Below, one piece after another: positions 32,685 to 44,057 of a stretch of DNA of 64,000 nt. The stretch spans positions 5,320,176 to 5,384,175 of the forward strand of contig NZ_CP055930.1 of the NCBI RefSeq assembly GCF_013927005.1. Direction: 5' to 3'. The stretch comes from Enterobacter sp. RHBSTW-00175. Lineage in GTDB: Bacteria; Pseudomonadota; Gammaproteobacteria; Enterobacterales; Enterobacteriaceae. The position numbers and the translations under genes were made by a program. Every line of letters begins with the position of its first letter. Position 1 is the stretch's first letter. The notes under the pieces are model-generated. The model did not search any database. It was given only the letters and a program-made list of their open reading frames with translations, and was not told the DNA's origin.

Positions 32685-33944
32685 GTGGCAAGTGCAAACA
32701 AACTCACACTCTTCATCGTGATATTCATGCTGGCGGGTATTCTTTCAGGGGCAGTAATTCACGAGTACGCATCACAGGATGTCATTACCGCCTGGGCGGA
32801 TAACATCACGCTGCTGACCGATATTTTCCTGCGACTGATTAAAATGGTGATAGCGCCGTTGGTGTTCAGTACGTTAACCGTCGGCATTATGAAGCTGGGC
32901 GAAACCTCTACCATTGGCCGCGTTGGCGGAAAAGCGATGGTGTGGTTTATCAGCTCTTCCGTGCTTTCTATTCTGGTGGGGCTGTTTATTGTCACCCTGG
33001 AACACCCGGGTAGCGGCCTGAACCTGACTATCCCGAAAGAAGCGGTTGATACCGGCCTGGCCGTGGGGGGGATGACGCTGAAAGCCTTCCTGTCTCACAC
33101 CATTCCAACCAGTATTGCGGGCGCGATGGCGAATAACGAGATCCTGCAAATTGTGGTGTTCTCGATGTTCTTCGGTATTGCAGGCGCGTCACTGGGTCAA
33201 AAATTCAATACTCCGCTGGTTGCCGCGCTGGATGTGGTTTCGCACATCATGCTGAAGGTGACAGGCTACGTGATGTACGTTGCCCCGCTGGCCATTTTCG
33301 CGGCGATTTCATCCGTCATTGCCACGCAGGGTCTGGGCATTTTGCTGAACTACGCGTCATTTATTGGCGGTTACTATGTTGCCATCCTGCTCACCTGCAT
33401 GGTGCTGCTGGCGGTGGGTTACATGGTGCTGAAAAAAGAGGTGTTTCGTCTGGTCAGTATGCTGAAAGATCCGGTACTGGTCGCGTTTACCACCAGCAGT
33501 TCTGAAGCCGCTTATCCAAAAACGCTGGAACAGCTGGAGCGCTTTGGCTGTTCACGTAATATCGCCTCTTTCGTTCTGCCGATTGGTTATTCCTTTAACC
33601 TGGTGGGCTCGATGGTGTATTGCTCTTTTGCCTCTATGTTTATCGCCCAGGCGTACAACATTCATCTGAGTTTCTCCGAAGTCACCGTTCTGATGCTGAC
33701 GCTGATGCTGGCCTCCAAGGGGATTGCGGGTGTGCCGCGCTCTTCGCTGGTGGTGCTGGCTGCGACCATTCCAAGCTTTAATATCCCGGTGGCGGGTATT
33801 CTGTTGCTGATGGGGATTGACCACTTCCTGGATATGGGGCGTTCTGCAATTAACGTGCTGGGGAACGGGATTGCGACGGCGATGCTTTCACAGAATGAAG
33901 GTGCGCGGGAAGCGGAAGCTGAGCTGGTAGAGCAGGAAGCTTAA
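32685..33944 (+). CDS. Dicarboxylate/amino-acid:cation symporter (DAACS family)
   Basis: A 419-residue inner-membrane secondary transporter of the GltP/DctA family. It starts with GTG (MASANKLTLF) with GAGGG nine bases upstream. Family marks are LRLIKMVIAPLVFSTLTVGI near residue 50, the serine-rich re-entrant loop TTSSSEAAYP, and SKGIAGVPRSSLVVLAAT. The ligand motif is followed by IDHFLDMGRSAINVLGN. The exact substrate (aspartate, glutamate, succinate or fumarate) cannot be set from sequence. It is monocistronic and lies between the pilus operon and cheW, where E. coli has nothing. Confidence 0.9.
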   Translation: MASANKLTLFIVIFMLAGILSGAVIHEYASQDVITAWADNITLLTDIFLRLIKMVIAPLVFSTLTVGIMKLGETSTIGRVGGKAMVWFISSSVLSILVGLFIVTLEHPGSGLNLTIPKEAVDTGLAVGGMTLKAFLSHTIPTSIAGAMANNEILQIVVFSMFFGIAGASLGQKFNTPLVAALDVVSHIMLKVTGYVMYVAPLAIFAAISSVIATQGLGILLNYASFIGGYYVAILLTCMVLLAVGYMVLKKEVFRLVSMLKDPVLVAFTTSSSEAAYPKTLEQLERFGCSRNIASFVLPIGYSFNLVGSMVYCSFASMFIAQAYNIHLSFSEVTVLMLTLMLASKGIAGVPRSSLVVLAATIPSFNIPVAGILLLMGIDHFLDMGRSAINVLGNGIATAMLSQNEGAREAEAELVEQEA

Positions 33945-33950
33945 GATGTA

Positions 33951-34037
33951 AAAAAGCCGGGTGGCGGCTTCGCCTTACCCGGCCTACAAATGGCTCGCAC
34001 ACGTAGGCCGGGTAAGCGTTAGCGCCACCCGGCTTTG
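33951..34037. repeat. Paired REP element (BIME) between symporter gene and cheW
   Basis: Two REP units face each other: GCCGGGTGGCGGCTTCGCCT at about 33956-33975 and its inverted partner GCGTTAGCGCCACCCGGC at about 34016-34033, with GGCCTAC/GTAGGCC inside. Together they can form a long stem. The pair sits between the convergent stops of the symporter and cheW and may protect both 3' ends. Confidence 0.9.
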
Positions 34038-34039
34038 TT

Positions 34040-34543
34040 TTAAGCTACGTGACTCGCTGCGATATCCAGCAGCGCCATCTCATCGCTGTTCAGCAGCTTC
34101 TCGATATTCACCAGAATCAGCATACGCTCGCCGAGCGCACCCAGACCGGTCAGATATTCGGTGGACAGCGTCACCGCAAACTCTGGCGCAGGACGGATTT
34201 GGTCAGAGGTCAGTGACAGCACATCCGACACGCCATCAACAACAATACCCACAACACGTTGGCCCAGATTCAGGACAATCACCACGGTGTTGTCATTGTA
34301 GTCCACGTCGCCCTGGCTGAACTTCACGCGCAGGTCAACGATTGGCACAATCACACCGCGCAGGTTCGTCACGCCCTTGATAAAAGATGGGGTGTTAGCA
34401 ATACGCGTAACCTGGTCATAACCGCGGATCTCCTGCACCTTAAGGATGTCGATTCCGTACTCTTCATCGCCTAAAGTGAAGACCAGGAACTCCTGTCCAG
34501 ATGGCTCGCCCGCCAGTTTCGTTACATTACTCATACCGGTCAT
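34040..34543 (-). CDS. cheW: Chemotaxis coupling protein CheW
   Basis: CheW links chemoreceptors to the kinase CheA in the polar array. The 167-residue SH3-like protein begins [20 protein letters not shown] and is almost identical to E. coli CheW, including [12 protein letters not shown] and [16 protein letters not shown]. It follows cheA by 19 bases and is the last gene of the motAB-cheAW operon here. In E. coli tar comes next; here a paired REP element and unrelated genes do. Confidence 0.98.
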   Translation of the reverse strand: MTGMSNVTKLAGEPSGQEFLVFTLGDEEYGIDILKVQEIRGYDQVTRIANTPSFIKGVTNLRGVIVPIVDLRVKFSQGDVDYNDNTVVIVLNLGQRVVGIVVDGVSDVLSLTSDQIRPAPEFAVTLSTEYLTGLGALGERMLILVNIEKLLNSDEMALLDIAASHVA

Positions 34544-34562
34544 GTTATTACCTTTTTCTTAA

Positions 34563-36584
34563 TCAGGCGGCTGTGTATGCCACACGTTGTTCACGATTTA
34601 ATCCCTGAAGCGCTGATACATCAACGATCAGCGCAACGCTACCATCACCCAGGATGGTGGCGGCAGAAATTCCCGGCACCTTGCGGTAGTTGCTTTCGAG
34701 GTTCTTCACCACGACCTGGTGCTGACCAATCAACTGATCGACCAGCAGCGCATAGCGGCGTCCTGCGCTTTGCAAAATAACCACAATGCCTTGCGTCGCT
34801 TCGGTTTTCGCACCATCGACTTCGAATACTTTCCACAGTTCAACCAGTGGCAGATACTCGCCACGCACTTCCAGTACGCGCTCGCCACCCGCCAGTGGAT
34901 GCAGATCTTCTTCACGCGGTTGCAGAGATTCCATTACCGCATTCAGTGGCAGAATGAAGACTTCACCAGCAACTTTGACAGACATACCATCCAGAATCGC
35001 CAGCGTCAGTGGCAGCAGGATGCGAATGGTCGTACCGGAACCTTGTTTAGACTTGATCTCAACGTGGCCACCCATCTCCTGGATATTACGTTTCACCACA
35101 TCCATGCCCACGCCACGGCCAGAAACGTCCGTCACCTGTTCAGCCGTCGAGAAGCCAGGCGCGAAGATAAGCATCCCCACTTCTTCATCGGTCATGTTTT
35201 CACTTACCGCCATACCCTGAGACATTGCCTTCGCCAGAATACGTTCGCGGTTCAGGCCAGCACCGTCATCGGTCACTTCGATGCAGATATTGCCGCCCTG
35301 GTGTTCCGCAGACAAAATCAGGTTACCGACCGGTGATTTCCCCGCAGCAACGCGGTTTTCCGGCAGTTCGATACCGTGGTCAAGGCTGTTACGCACCAGG
35401 TGCGTTAATGGATCGATGATGCGCTCGATCAGGCTCTTATCCAGTTCGGTAGAGCTGCCCATCAGCGTCAGTTCGATTTGCTTGTTCAGTTTACCGGCTA
35501 AATCGCGCACCAGACGCGGGAAACGGCTGAAGACATATTCCATCGGCATCATACGGATGGACATCACCGATTCCTGCAAATCGCGGGCGTTACGTTGTAA
35601 CTGACCCATGCTGGTGATGAGATCACCATGAGTGACCGGGTCCAGTTCGTTGGAACGCTGGGCAAGCATGGACTGGGTGATCACCAGTTCGCCCACCAGG
35701 CTAATCAGCTGGTCAACTTTCTCGACTGCAACACGAATACTGGTGGATTCACTTGAACGTGCCGCCGGTTTTTCACCGCGGGCAGGTGCTGCTGATTCTT
35801 TTGGCACCGCTTTCAGCGCCGGCGCGGCAGGAACAACAGCAGGAGCCGCCACTTCAGCGACCGCAACAACCGCTTCTGCCGCCGCAGGGGCTTGAGCAGT
35901 TTCTTCTTCAAAATCAATCTGATCGGCTTCGATTACAAAGCACAGCACTGCCACGATATCGTCCTGGCTAATGCCGTCTTCAAGCGTTGCGGCAAGGCTG
36001 TCTTTCCCCTTCACCACATTGCTTAATTTGGCCAGATTACCCAGCTCTTCTTCCAGCAGATTGACTTCGCTCTCTTTAAGGCGAGATAGCACAACGCGCA
36101 ACTTACTTGCCGCAGCGGCAGGCGCGACGTCTTCAGCGGTATCGACAACGCTCAGGGTTGCCGGGCTAACAGCGGGAGCCGCTGCTTCACCTTTTGCTTC
36201 CAGCGCTAACTGACGCAGCGCGTTGCAGATGTATTCAAAGCTGGCGGCATCAGGCTCTGCCGAGCTTTTATAGGCGTCGAGCTGTTCCTGCATAATATCT
36301 TTGGTTTCCAAAAACAGGTTAATAATGTCGGTATTGAGCTGCATCTCACCGCGGCGTGCTTCATCGAGCAGGTTTTCCATTAAATGGGTTGTTTCCTGCA
36401 AGATGGTAAAACCAAACGTCCCTGCTCCGCCCTTAATAGAATGCGCCGCACGGAAGATGGCATTGAGCTGCTCTGAATCCGGTGCTTCAGGCACCAGATC
36501 CAAAAGATGTTGCTCCATGTCAGCCAACAATTCGTCGGCTTCATCAAAGAATGTCTGATAAAAATCGCTAATATCCATGCTCAC
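34563..36584 (-). CDS. cheA: Chemotaxis histidine kinase CheA
   Basis: CheA autophosphorylates and passes phosphate to CheY and CheB. The 673-residue protein has an Hpt domain with His48 (AAHSIKGG), the internal Met98 start used in E. coli for CheA-short (KDIMQEQLD), and a CheY/CheB-binding P2 domain (about 160-228). An unusually Ala/Pro-rich linker covers about 230-275. Dimerisation, ATPase (N box [12 protein letters not shown] boxes DDGAGLN and GRGVGMDVV) and CheW-like P5 domains follow. It is longer than the 654-residue E. coli protein mainly because of the linkers. Confidence 0.98.
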   Translation of the reverse strand: MSMDISDFYQTFFDEADELLADMEQHLLDLVPEAPDSEQLNAIFRAAHSIKGGAGTFGFTILQETTHLMENLLDEARRGEMQLNTDIINLFLETKDIMQEQLDAYKSSAEPDAASFEYICNALRQLALEAKGEAAAPAVSPATLSVVDTAEDVAPAAAASKLRVVLSRLKESEVNLLEEELGNLAKLSNVVKGKDSLAATLEDGISQDDIVAVLCFVIEADQIDFEEETAQAPAAAEAVVAVAEVAAPAVVPAAPALKAVPKESAAPARGEKPAARSSESTSIRVAVEKVDQLISLVGELVITQSMLAQRSNELDPVTHGDLITSMGQLQRNARDLQESVMSIRMMPMEYVFSRFPRLVRDLAGKLNKQIELTLMGSSTELDKSLIERIIDPLTHLVRNSLDHGIELPENRVAAGKSPVGNLILSAEHQGGNICIEVTDDGAGLNRERILAKAMSQGMAVSENMTDEEVGMLIFAPGFSTAEQVTDVSGRGVGMDVVKRNIQEMGGHVEIKSKQGSGTTIRILLPLTLAILDGMSVKVAGEVFILPLNAVMESLQPREEDLHPLAGGERVLEVRGEYLPLVELWKVFEVDGAKTEATQGIVVILQSAGRRYALLVDQLIGQHQVVVKNLESNYRKVPGISAATILGDGSVALIVDVSALQGLNREQRVAYTAA

Positions 36585-36588
36585 GCTA

Positions 36589-37518
36589 TCACCTCGGATT
36601 GGCTGGTGGCGATGTTGGAACGGCAGCCGAAGGTACGGCCCCAGGCTGTTTTAAATCGTCCAGTGACTCATTCTGACTTTCGGCGTTTTCATGCAGGATG
36701 GCCTGCTCCGCCTGCTGGTTCAGCACTAAAAGACTGATACGACGGTTGATGGCATCATCTGGCCCGCGGTCGGAGACGCGCATCGTTGCGGCCATGCCGA
36801 CCACGCGCAGTACCTTGCCATCATCAAGCCCACCCGCCACCAGCTCGCGACGCGAGGAGTTGGCACGGTCGGCAGAAAGTTCCCAGTTGCTGTATCCCTT
36901 CTCACCCGTGGCATACGGGAAATCGTCCGTGTGTCCTGACAAGCTGACGCGGTTTGGGATCCCGTTCAGAACCGGCGCAATTGCACGCAAAATGTCGCGC
37001 ATATAAGGTTCAACTTCAGCACTGCCGGTTTTAAACATTGGGCGGTTCTGGCTATCAATAATCTGTATACGCAAGCCTTCCTGCACCAGGTCTATCTTCA
37101 GATGCGGGCGTAATGCGCGCAGTTTCGGATCGGCTTCAATCAACTGATCCAGATCGCCACGCAGTTTTTTCAGGCGCGCCTGTTCCATCCGTCTTTTCAG
37201 CTCGTCAATGTTCGGCTCTTTTTTCACTTCACCCTTTTGTTGGGTGTAGTCATCACCGCCGCCAGGGATTGGGCTGTCGCTGTTCGCGATACGCTGCCCC
37301 CCTGTCACCGCCGTCGCCAGCGGTGTTCTGAAATACTCAGCAATCTGGATAAGCTCTTTCGGGCTGGAGATGGAGATAAGCCACATCACCAGAAAGAACG
37401 CCATCATTGCGGTCATAAAGTCGGCGTAAGCAATTTTCCAGGAGCCGTGCGAACCATGTCCGCCGCCCTTGTGCTTGCGCTTTTTTACGATGACGATCGG
37501 ATGGGACTGGTTTTTCAT
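36589..37518 (-). CDS. motB: Flagellar motor stator protein MotB
   Basis: MotB anchors the stator to peptidoglycan and carries the proton-binding aspartate. The 309-residue protein has a short cytoplasmic Lys/His/Gly-rich start, one membrane helix with Asp33 ([18 protein letters not shown]), equivalent to Asp32 of E. coli, a plug region, and a C-terminal OmpA-like domain with [10 protein letters not shown]. The C-terminal tail is Pro/Ala-rich. Its start overlaps the motA end by four bases, coupling the two stator subunits. Confidence 0.97.
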   Translation of the reverse strand: MKNQSHPIVIVKKRKHKGGGHGSHGSWKIAYADFMTAMMAFFLVMWLISISSPKELIQIAEYFRTPLATAVTGGQRIANSDSPIPGGGDDYTQQKGEVKKEPNIDELKRRMEQARLKKLRGDLDQLIEADPKLRALRPHLKIDLVQEGLRIQIIDSQNRPMFKTGSAEVEPYMRDILRAIAPVLNGIPNRVSLSGHTDDFPYATGEKGYSNWELSADRANSSRRELVAGGLDDGKVLRVVGMAATMRVSDRGPDDAINRRISLLVLNQQAEQAILHENAESQNESLDDLKQPGAVPSAAVPTSPPANPR

Positions 37519-38402
37519 GCGTCCTCAGTTGTCGTCTGTTGATTTGGGTTTTTCACCGCACGCACGTGTTCTTCCAGCTCGATAAACGATGGACGTTCGC
37601 TGGAGTAAAGCGTTTTACGACCGAATTCGACAGCGATCGGCGGTGCATAGCCGTTGAGGTTAGAGAGCAGCGTGATCTTCACGCATTGCATCATTTTGGT
37701 GGTTTCCGCGCTCTTCTGACGCAGCACGCTTGCCAGCGGAGAAATAAAACCGTATGCCAGCAAAATACCGAGGAAGGTCCCGACCATTGCGTGTGCAATC
37801 AGGGCACCCAGTTCTGCCGCCGGACGATCCGCAGACGCCAGGGCGTGTACTACCCCCATTACCGCCGCAACGATACCGAAGGCCGGAAGGGAGTCACCCA
37901 CAAGCGCCAGGCTGTTTGCTGGCACTTCGGATTCGCTTTCGTGGGTTTCGATCTCTTCGTCCATCAGCGCTTCGATTTCGAAGGTGTTCATGTTGCCGCT
38001 GATGATAAGGCGCAGATAATCAACGATAAAATCCAGCATCATTGCATCGGCAATAATGCGCGGATAGCTGGCAAAGATTTCGCTCTCTTTTGGATTTTCA
38101 ATGTCTCGCTCCAGCGAGAACATTCCCTGCTGACGCGACTTCGCCATCAGGCGATAGAGCAGCGCCAGCAAATCCATATACATGCTTTTGGTGTATTTCG
38201 AGCGACGGAACAGCAGTGGAATAGCTTTCAGCGTCCCTTTGATCGATTTACCGTTGTTACCAACGATAAAAGCCCCTACCCCTGCGCCGCCGATGATAAT
38301 AAGTTCAGCCGGTTGATAGAGTGCTCCAAGGTGCCCGCCGGTCATCATGTAACCGCCGAAAACTGTACCGAGAACTACCAGGTAACCTAATAAGATAAGC
38401 AC
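37515..38402 (-). CDS. motA: Flagellar motor stator protein MotA
   Basis: MotA forms the proton channel with MotB and pushes on FliG. The 295-residue protein has four membrane segments and the cytoplasmic charges Arg90 and Glu98 ([13 protein letters not shown]) that contact the rotor. It begins with GTG, as in E. coli. GGAAGG lies nearby upstream. It is the first gene of the motAB-cheAW operon. I could not find a clear sigma-28 match in the 123 bases before it. Confidence 0.97.
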   Translation of the reverse strand: MLILLGYLVVLGTVFGGYMMTGGHLGALYQPAELIIIGGAGVGAFIVGNNGKSIKGTLKAIPLLFRRSKYTKSMYMDLLALLYRLMAKSRQQGMFSLERDIENPKESEIFASYPRIIADAMMLDFIVDYLRLIISGNMNTFEIEALMDEEIETHESESEVPANSLALVGDSLPAFGIVAAVMGVVHALASADRPAAELGALIAHAMVGTFLGILLAYGFISPLASVLRQKSAETTKMMQCVKITLLSNLNGYAPPIAVEFGRKTLYSSERPSFIELEEHVRAVKNPNQQTTTEDA

Positions 38403-38469
38403 GACATCATCCTTCCGCTAGTGACTAAGGCAGGACGTTCATTTCGAATGAGTGACCGGAATGCGGGGT

Positions 38470-38502
38470 AAAAAAAAGCAGCGGTAATTTCTTACCGCTG
38501 CT
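38470..38502 (-). terminator. Terminator of flhDC
   Basis: A perfect 11-bp stem AGCAGCGGTAA (complement of 38492-38502 and 38477-38487) with a four-base loop, followed on the minus strand by a T-run. It separates flhDC from the motA operon. Confidence 0.9.
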
Positions 38503-38525
38503 GGAATCTTGCCCACACGTTCGGG

Positions 38526-39107
38526 TTAAACAGCTTGTTCGATCTGTTCATCCAGCAGTTGTGGAATAATATCGGCAGCATCCCGGGAAAGTTTACGTCT
38601 TTTTACGGCTCGGGATGGAGGCTGGCATAAACTACAGGCAAAGCTGCCAGCAGGCTGATGAGCATGGGTAATAAAATTACCGTCACAGCAATTGCAGCGT
38701 GACAGTTCAAGCATTCCGCTTTCAACAAAACGCACCAGCGTCCAGGCGCGAGTTAAGGCCAGCAGCGGACCGTCGTCATTCTGCTGTGGGCATTGCTCAA
38801 GGTAAAGTTTATACGCTTTGATCACGGCATCAACGCCGCTGCATAGACCTGTTTTCAGCAGATATTGCCAGGCATTGCAGAACATCGACGCGTGGATGTT
38901 CTGTTCCCAGGTCATAAACCAGTCCGTTGAGAACGGTAGCATCCCTTTTGGCGGTGGGCTGCCACGTAATTCTTTGTACAGTTTGATGAGGCGACCACGG
39001 CTGAGCTGGGTTTCGCTTTCCAGCATTTGCAAACGAGCACCCAGCGTAATCAGTTCCATTGCCAGCTGTATGTCACGCGCTTCCTGAACAATGCTTTTTT
39101 CACTCAT
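38526..39107 (-). CDS. flhC: Flagellar master regulator subunit FlhC
   Basis: FlhC joins FlhD in the FlhD4C2 activator of class 2 flagellar promoters and is the main DNA-contacting subunit. The 193 residues include the zinc-binding cysteines Cys138, Cys141, Cys158 and Cys161 (SRCNCCDG and FACSLCQ). It is one residue longer than E. coli FlhC, with strong identity throughout. It follows flhD by two bases, so the subunits are made from one message in fixed ratio. Confidence 0.98.
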   Translation of the reverse strand: MSEKSIVQEARDIQLAMELITLGARLQMLESETQLSRGRLIKLYKELRGSPPPKGMLPFSTDWFMTWEQNIHASMFCNAWQYLLKTGLCSGVDAVIKAYKLYLEQCPQQNDDGPLLALTRAWTLVRFVESGMLELSRCNCCDGNFITHAHQPAGSFACSLCQPPSRAVKRRKLSRDAADIIPQLLDEQIEQAV

Positions 39108-39109
39108 TT

Positions 39110-39460
39110 TTACGCCCTTTTCTTACGGGCTGCGTCATCAGGCTGGCTGATTTCGTTGAGCAAGCGGGTAGAAAGTAAAATACCGGTGTGGATCTGTTGC
39201 AGATCGTCAACACGAGAATCTTGAGTCAAACGCGTGATAGTCTGAGGATTATCAAAACGGAACTGACATACTAGTTGATTCGTTTCCGCCAGCTTCACCA
39301 TCTGTGGAAGAGTTAACCCACCCAGCATGGTTGCCATTTCTTCGCTAACACCCAAACGAAACATCGCGGACGCCTTGTCCTGACTAATCAAACGCTGCGC
39401 GAGCAGTAAATATGACAAATTGATGTCATAGATATGTTTTAGCAACTCGGATGTATGCAT
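39110..39460 (-). CDS. flhD: Flagellar master regulator subunit FlhD
   Basis: FlhD is the partner of FlhC in the master activator. The 116-residue form begins [20 protein letters not shown], matching E. coli; GGGA lies just upstream, inside a possible three-codon extension that opens at 39469. It is helical throughout, with the conserved [14 protein letters not shown] region near the C-terminus. The message has a long leader of about 200 bases, as in E. coli, where it is the target of CsrA and small RNAs. Confidence 0.97.
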   Translation of the reverse strand: MHTSELLKHIYDINLSYLLLAQRLISQDKASAMFRLGVSEEMATMLGGLTLPQMVKLAETNQLVCQFRFDNPQTITRLTQDSRVDDLQQIHTGILLSTRLLNEISQPDDAARKKRA

Positions 39461-39644
39461 TTTTCCCATCCCGAATAACTACTATTATTTTTAAGCGGAA
39501 AAACCGCACCCCGTGATGTCGCCGGGAAATCACCCGGTATAAAAAAAGAAGGCCAAATGCATAGTTGAATTAAGGTTTGTATGTAGCAAAACGCGCAACA
39601 CCCGACTGCGTTGTTTACACGTTTTATCATTTCTTACAAATAAC

Positions 39645-39658
39645 TAAGATTTTTCCTA
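39645..39658. promoter_or_regulatory. Candidate RcsAB box of flhDC
   Basis: TAAGATTTTTCCTA fits the RcsAB box consensus (TAAGAAT-ATTCCTA type). It lies just downstream of the predicted flhDC start, the position where RcsB/RcsA represses flhDC in E. coli. Confidence 0.75.
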
Positions 39659-39669
39659 ATTCGACGCAA

Positions 39670-39698
39670 ACTCTACTCGTCAGCTCTAACACATACAA
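39670..39698 (-). promoter_or_regulatory. Candidate flhDC promoter
   Basis: On the minus strand, TTGTAT (complement of 39693-39698), 17 bases and TAGAGT (39670-39675) give a start near 39662, about 200 bases before the FlhD ATG. The CRP centre then falls close to -72, as in E. coli. The hexamers are weak, as expected for an activated promoter. Confidence 0.6.
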
Positions 39699-39726
39699 TG
39701 CGACCCCACCAAAAATTTAAAAAAAA

Positions 39727-39742
39727 TGTGATCTCCGTCACA
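39727..39742. promoter_or_regulatory. CRP site of flhDC
   Basis: TGTGATCTCCGTCACA is a perfect TGTGA-6-TCACA match. Its distance to the predicted flhDC start matches the activating CRP site at about -72 in E. coli. Confidence 0.9.
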
Positions 39743-40248
39743 TAATTTAAGCGAATGTTATCGATAAATCCATCAGCATGACTTGTAAATTGATTATTTA
39801 TTGACCTGTTGACACTATTTTATATTCTTAATGGACGAATACTCATGCAGAAGTATGAAGTAGTTGGGTATGACAATTGCTTAGCGGCCTGATAATTAGC
39901 GAGTTTGTTCCTGACGATATCTCTATGATAGAGACATTCGATCATAATCCATTAAAAACATATAGTTATATATATATTGCATTTAACAAATTTCTCTGCG
40001 TGATCATCCCGCTTGTGTTGATAACCCGTTAAAACGATTTAGCAGCCCAACACAATGTTTGTTTTATTTACGTTAAGTTGTTAATTTTTATCATTCAGCT
40101 GCATTATTTGATTATTCCTCTTATAAGAATAATTAATGAATAATTATGATAAGGTTCACACTAATGTCGTATTCACCTCTTGCAGAAGCGGCAATTTCGA
40201 GGTAATGCTGATTGAAACACCGTATTTCAGATGCCAAAGGAGTGCGTG

Positions 40249-40677
40249 ATGAGCTACGCCCATCTTCTTGTTTCTGTTGCTGTTTCACCCGAAAGCCACC
40301 AGCTTGTCGCCCGTGCTGTCTCCATCGCCAGGCCCACCAATGCCCGGATCACCCTGATAACTCTTGCTACTGAGCCAGAGATGTACAATCAACTGGCCGC
40401 ACCCATGCTTGAAGATATTCGTGAGGTATTGCAGGAAGAGACACAGCAATTTCTGCGGGAGCTGGTTGAGAAGGCGCAATATCCTGTTTATGACACCATC
40501 ATTGCGACAGGTGAATTAAACGAACATATTCTTAGCATGTGCCGAAAACAGAATATTGATCTGGTTATTTGCGGTAATCATAACCACAGTTTCTTTTCCA
40601 GAGCGTCTTGTTCTGCAAAATCGATTGTTGCATCAAGCCAGGTTGACGTGCTGTTAGTACCTCTCGGGGGTAAATAA
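40249..40677 (+). CDS. uspC: Universal stress protein UspC
   Basis: A 142-residue cytoplasmic UspA-family protein. In E. coli UspC is involved in stress resistance and has been linked to the osmosensor KdpD and to motility. It starts MSYAHLLVSVAVSPES at ATG 40249, with AAAGGAG seven bases upstream; six extra in-frame codons are not supported. The Usp C-terminal stretch is LVICGNHNHSFFSRASCSAKSIV. It is divergent from flhDC and convergent with otsA, the same order as in E. coli. Confidence 0.95.
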   Translation: MSYAHLLVSVAVSPESHQLVARAVSIARPTNARITLITLATEPEMYNQLAAPMLEDIREVLQEETQQFLRELVEKAQYPVYDTIIATGELNEHILSMCRKQNIDLVICGNHNHSFFSRASCSAKSIVASSQVDVLLVPLGGK

Positions 40678-40685
40678 TACCCCCG
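40665..40685. terminator. Hairpin at the uspC stop
   Basis: CGGGGGTA (40665-40672) pairs with TACCCCCG (40678-40685) around a five-base loop that contains the stop codon. There is no T-run, so efficiency as a terminator is uncertain. Confidence 0.4.
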
Positions 40686-40692
40686 GAGGGGG

Positions 40693-42931
<2,239 letters not shown>

Positions 42932-42945
42932 TCATTAGCCATGTA

Positions 42946-42952
42946 AGTATAG
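42946..42952 (-). promoter_or_regulatory. RpoS-type -10 of otsBA
   Basis: On the minus strand the sequence TCTATACTTA contains CTATACTT, the extended -10 preferred by sigma-S. It is about 60 bases before the otsB start. No strong -35 is apparent, which is common for RpoS promoters. Confidence 0.7.
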
Positions 42953-42982
42953 ACAGTGTGACGTTGCTCGCCATTCAGGAAT

Positions 42983-43009
42983 CCACCGGCCTGGGAAACT
43001 GGCCGGTGG
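42983..43009. terminator. Hairpin after araH
   Basis: CCACCGGCC (42983-42991) pairs with GGCCGGTGG (43001-43009). It follows the araFGH operon on the minus strand. There is no clear T-run, so termination strength is unclear. Confidence 0.5.
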
Positions 43010-43062
43010 GTTAGAGGGTCAACTACAGTTATAAGTTGGGTCGTTAAAAGGCAGGAAATGGC

Positions 43063-44046
43063 TTATACGGTGCGCTTCGCTTTTTGCTTGTAACGGTCGA
43101 AGATAACCGCTGCCAGCAGGATCAGACCACGAACCACATACTGCGAGAACGGAGAGATGTTCAGCAGGTTCATGGCGTTTTCCACCGTCCCCAGGATCAG
43201 AATACCGGCCACCACATATGAGATTTTTCCGATGCCGCCTTTCAGGGATACCCCGCCCAGAACACAGGCCGAAATCACAATCAGCTCATAACCGATAGAA
43301 GTCATTGGCTGGCCGCTGGTCATACGCGATGCCAGGATAATCCCCGCCGCTGCCGACACCAGCCCGGACAACACAAAGATGATTATCTTGGTGCGTACCA
43401 CCGGTACACCCGCCAGACGCGCCGCTTCTTCGTTACCACCAATCGCCAGCGTATTGCGGCCAAAGGTGGTCCGGTTAAGCAGGAAACCGAACAGGATAAG
43501 ACAGGCCACCGTCAGCCAGATTGGCGCTGGCAGACCTAACCAGTTGGCATAACCCAGGGTAAAGAAACGCTCGTCTTCAATCCCGACCGCTTTACCGTCA
43601 GAGATGATATAGGCCAGACCACGCACAATCTGCATCGTCGCAAGGGTGGTAATCAGTGCGTTAATCTTGAGGCGCGCAATTACGAAACCGTTCACCAGAC
43701 CGCTTATCACCCCAAGCATCAGACCGGCAAAGACGCCGATCCACAGGCTTTCGGTCATATTGATGACCACCGCCGTTGTGACACCAGCACAGGCAATCAC
43801 AGAGGCAACAGACAAATCAAAATCGCCGGACGCCAGGCAGAACAACATCCCACAGGCCACCATGCCAGACATGGAAATCGCCAGCCCAAGCCCCTTCATA
43901 TTAATGAAGGTGGCAAAGTTCGGGACAAAGAGAGAACAGGCGATGAACAGGGCGGCAAAAACCACCAGCATCCCGTACTGATCCCAGATGCGGCCAAAAC
44001 TGAAAGCCGACTTTGGTGCTCCAGATGTAGTAACAGAGGACATCAT
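43063..44046 (-). CDS. araH: L-arabinose ABC transporter permease AraH
   Basis: AraH is the inner-membrane channel of the high-affinity arabinose importer. The 327-residue protein is very hydrophobic, with about eight to ten segments, and nearly identical to E. coli AraH (SGDFDLSVASVIACAGV, GGVSLKGGIGKISYVVAG). It starts MMSSVTTSG; a second ATG one codon later has better spacing to GGAG, so the start may differ by one residue. It is the last gene of araFGH, 11 bases after araG. Confidence 0.96.
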   Translation of the reverse strand: MMSSVTTSGAPKSAFSFGRIWDQYGMLVVFAALFIACSLFVPNFATFINMKGLGLAISMSGMVACGMLFCLASGDFDLSVASVIACAGVTTAVVINMTESLWIGVFAGLMLGVISGLVNGFVIARLKINALITTLATMQIVRGLAYIISDGKAVGIEDERFFTLGYANWLGLPAPIWLTVACLILFGFLLNRTTFGRNTLAIGGNEEAARLAGVPVVRTKIIIFVLSGLVSAAAGIILASRMTSGQPMTSIGYELIVISACVLGGVSLKGGIGKISYVVAGILILGTVENAMNLLNISPFSQYVVRGLILLAAVIFDRYKQKAKRTV

Positions 44047-44057
44047 TAACTCCTTAC

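Larger units (their letters stand above)
39461..40248. promoter_or_regulatory. flhDC-uspC divergent control region
   Basis: This 788-base gap is strongly AT-rich and contains no supported gene. It holds the flhDC leader, promoter, RcsAB-like box and CRP site (listed separately), a 15-bp palindrome at 39920-39934, and the uspC promoter nearer 40248. The very AT-rich stretch 39960-40160 is a likely H-NS target by composition. Confidence 0.7.

Noticed and set aside
38403..38525. Sigma-28 promoter before motA
   Set aside because: One is expected from E. coli, but no string close to TAAAGTTT-11-GCCGATAA was found in the gap, so I did not list it.
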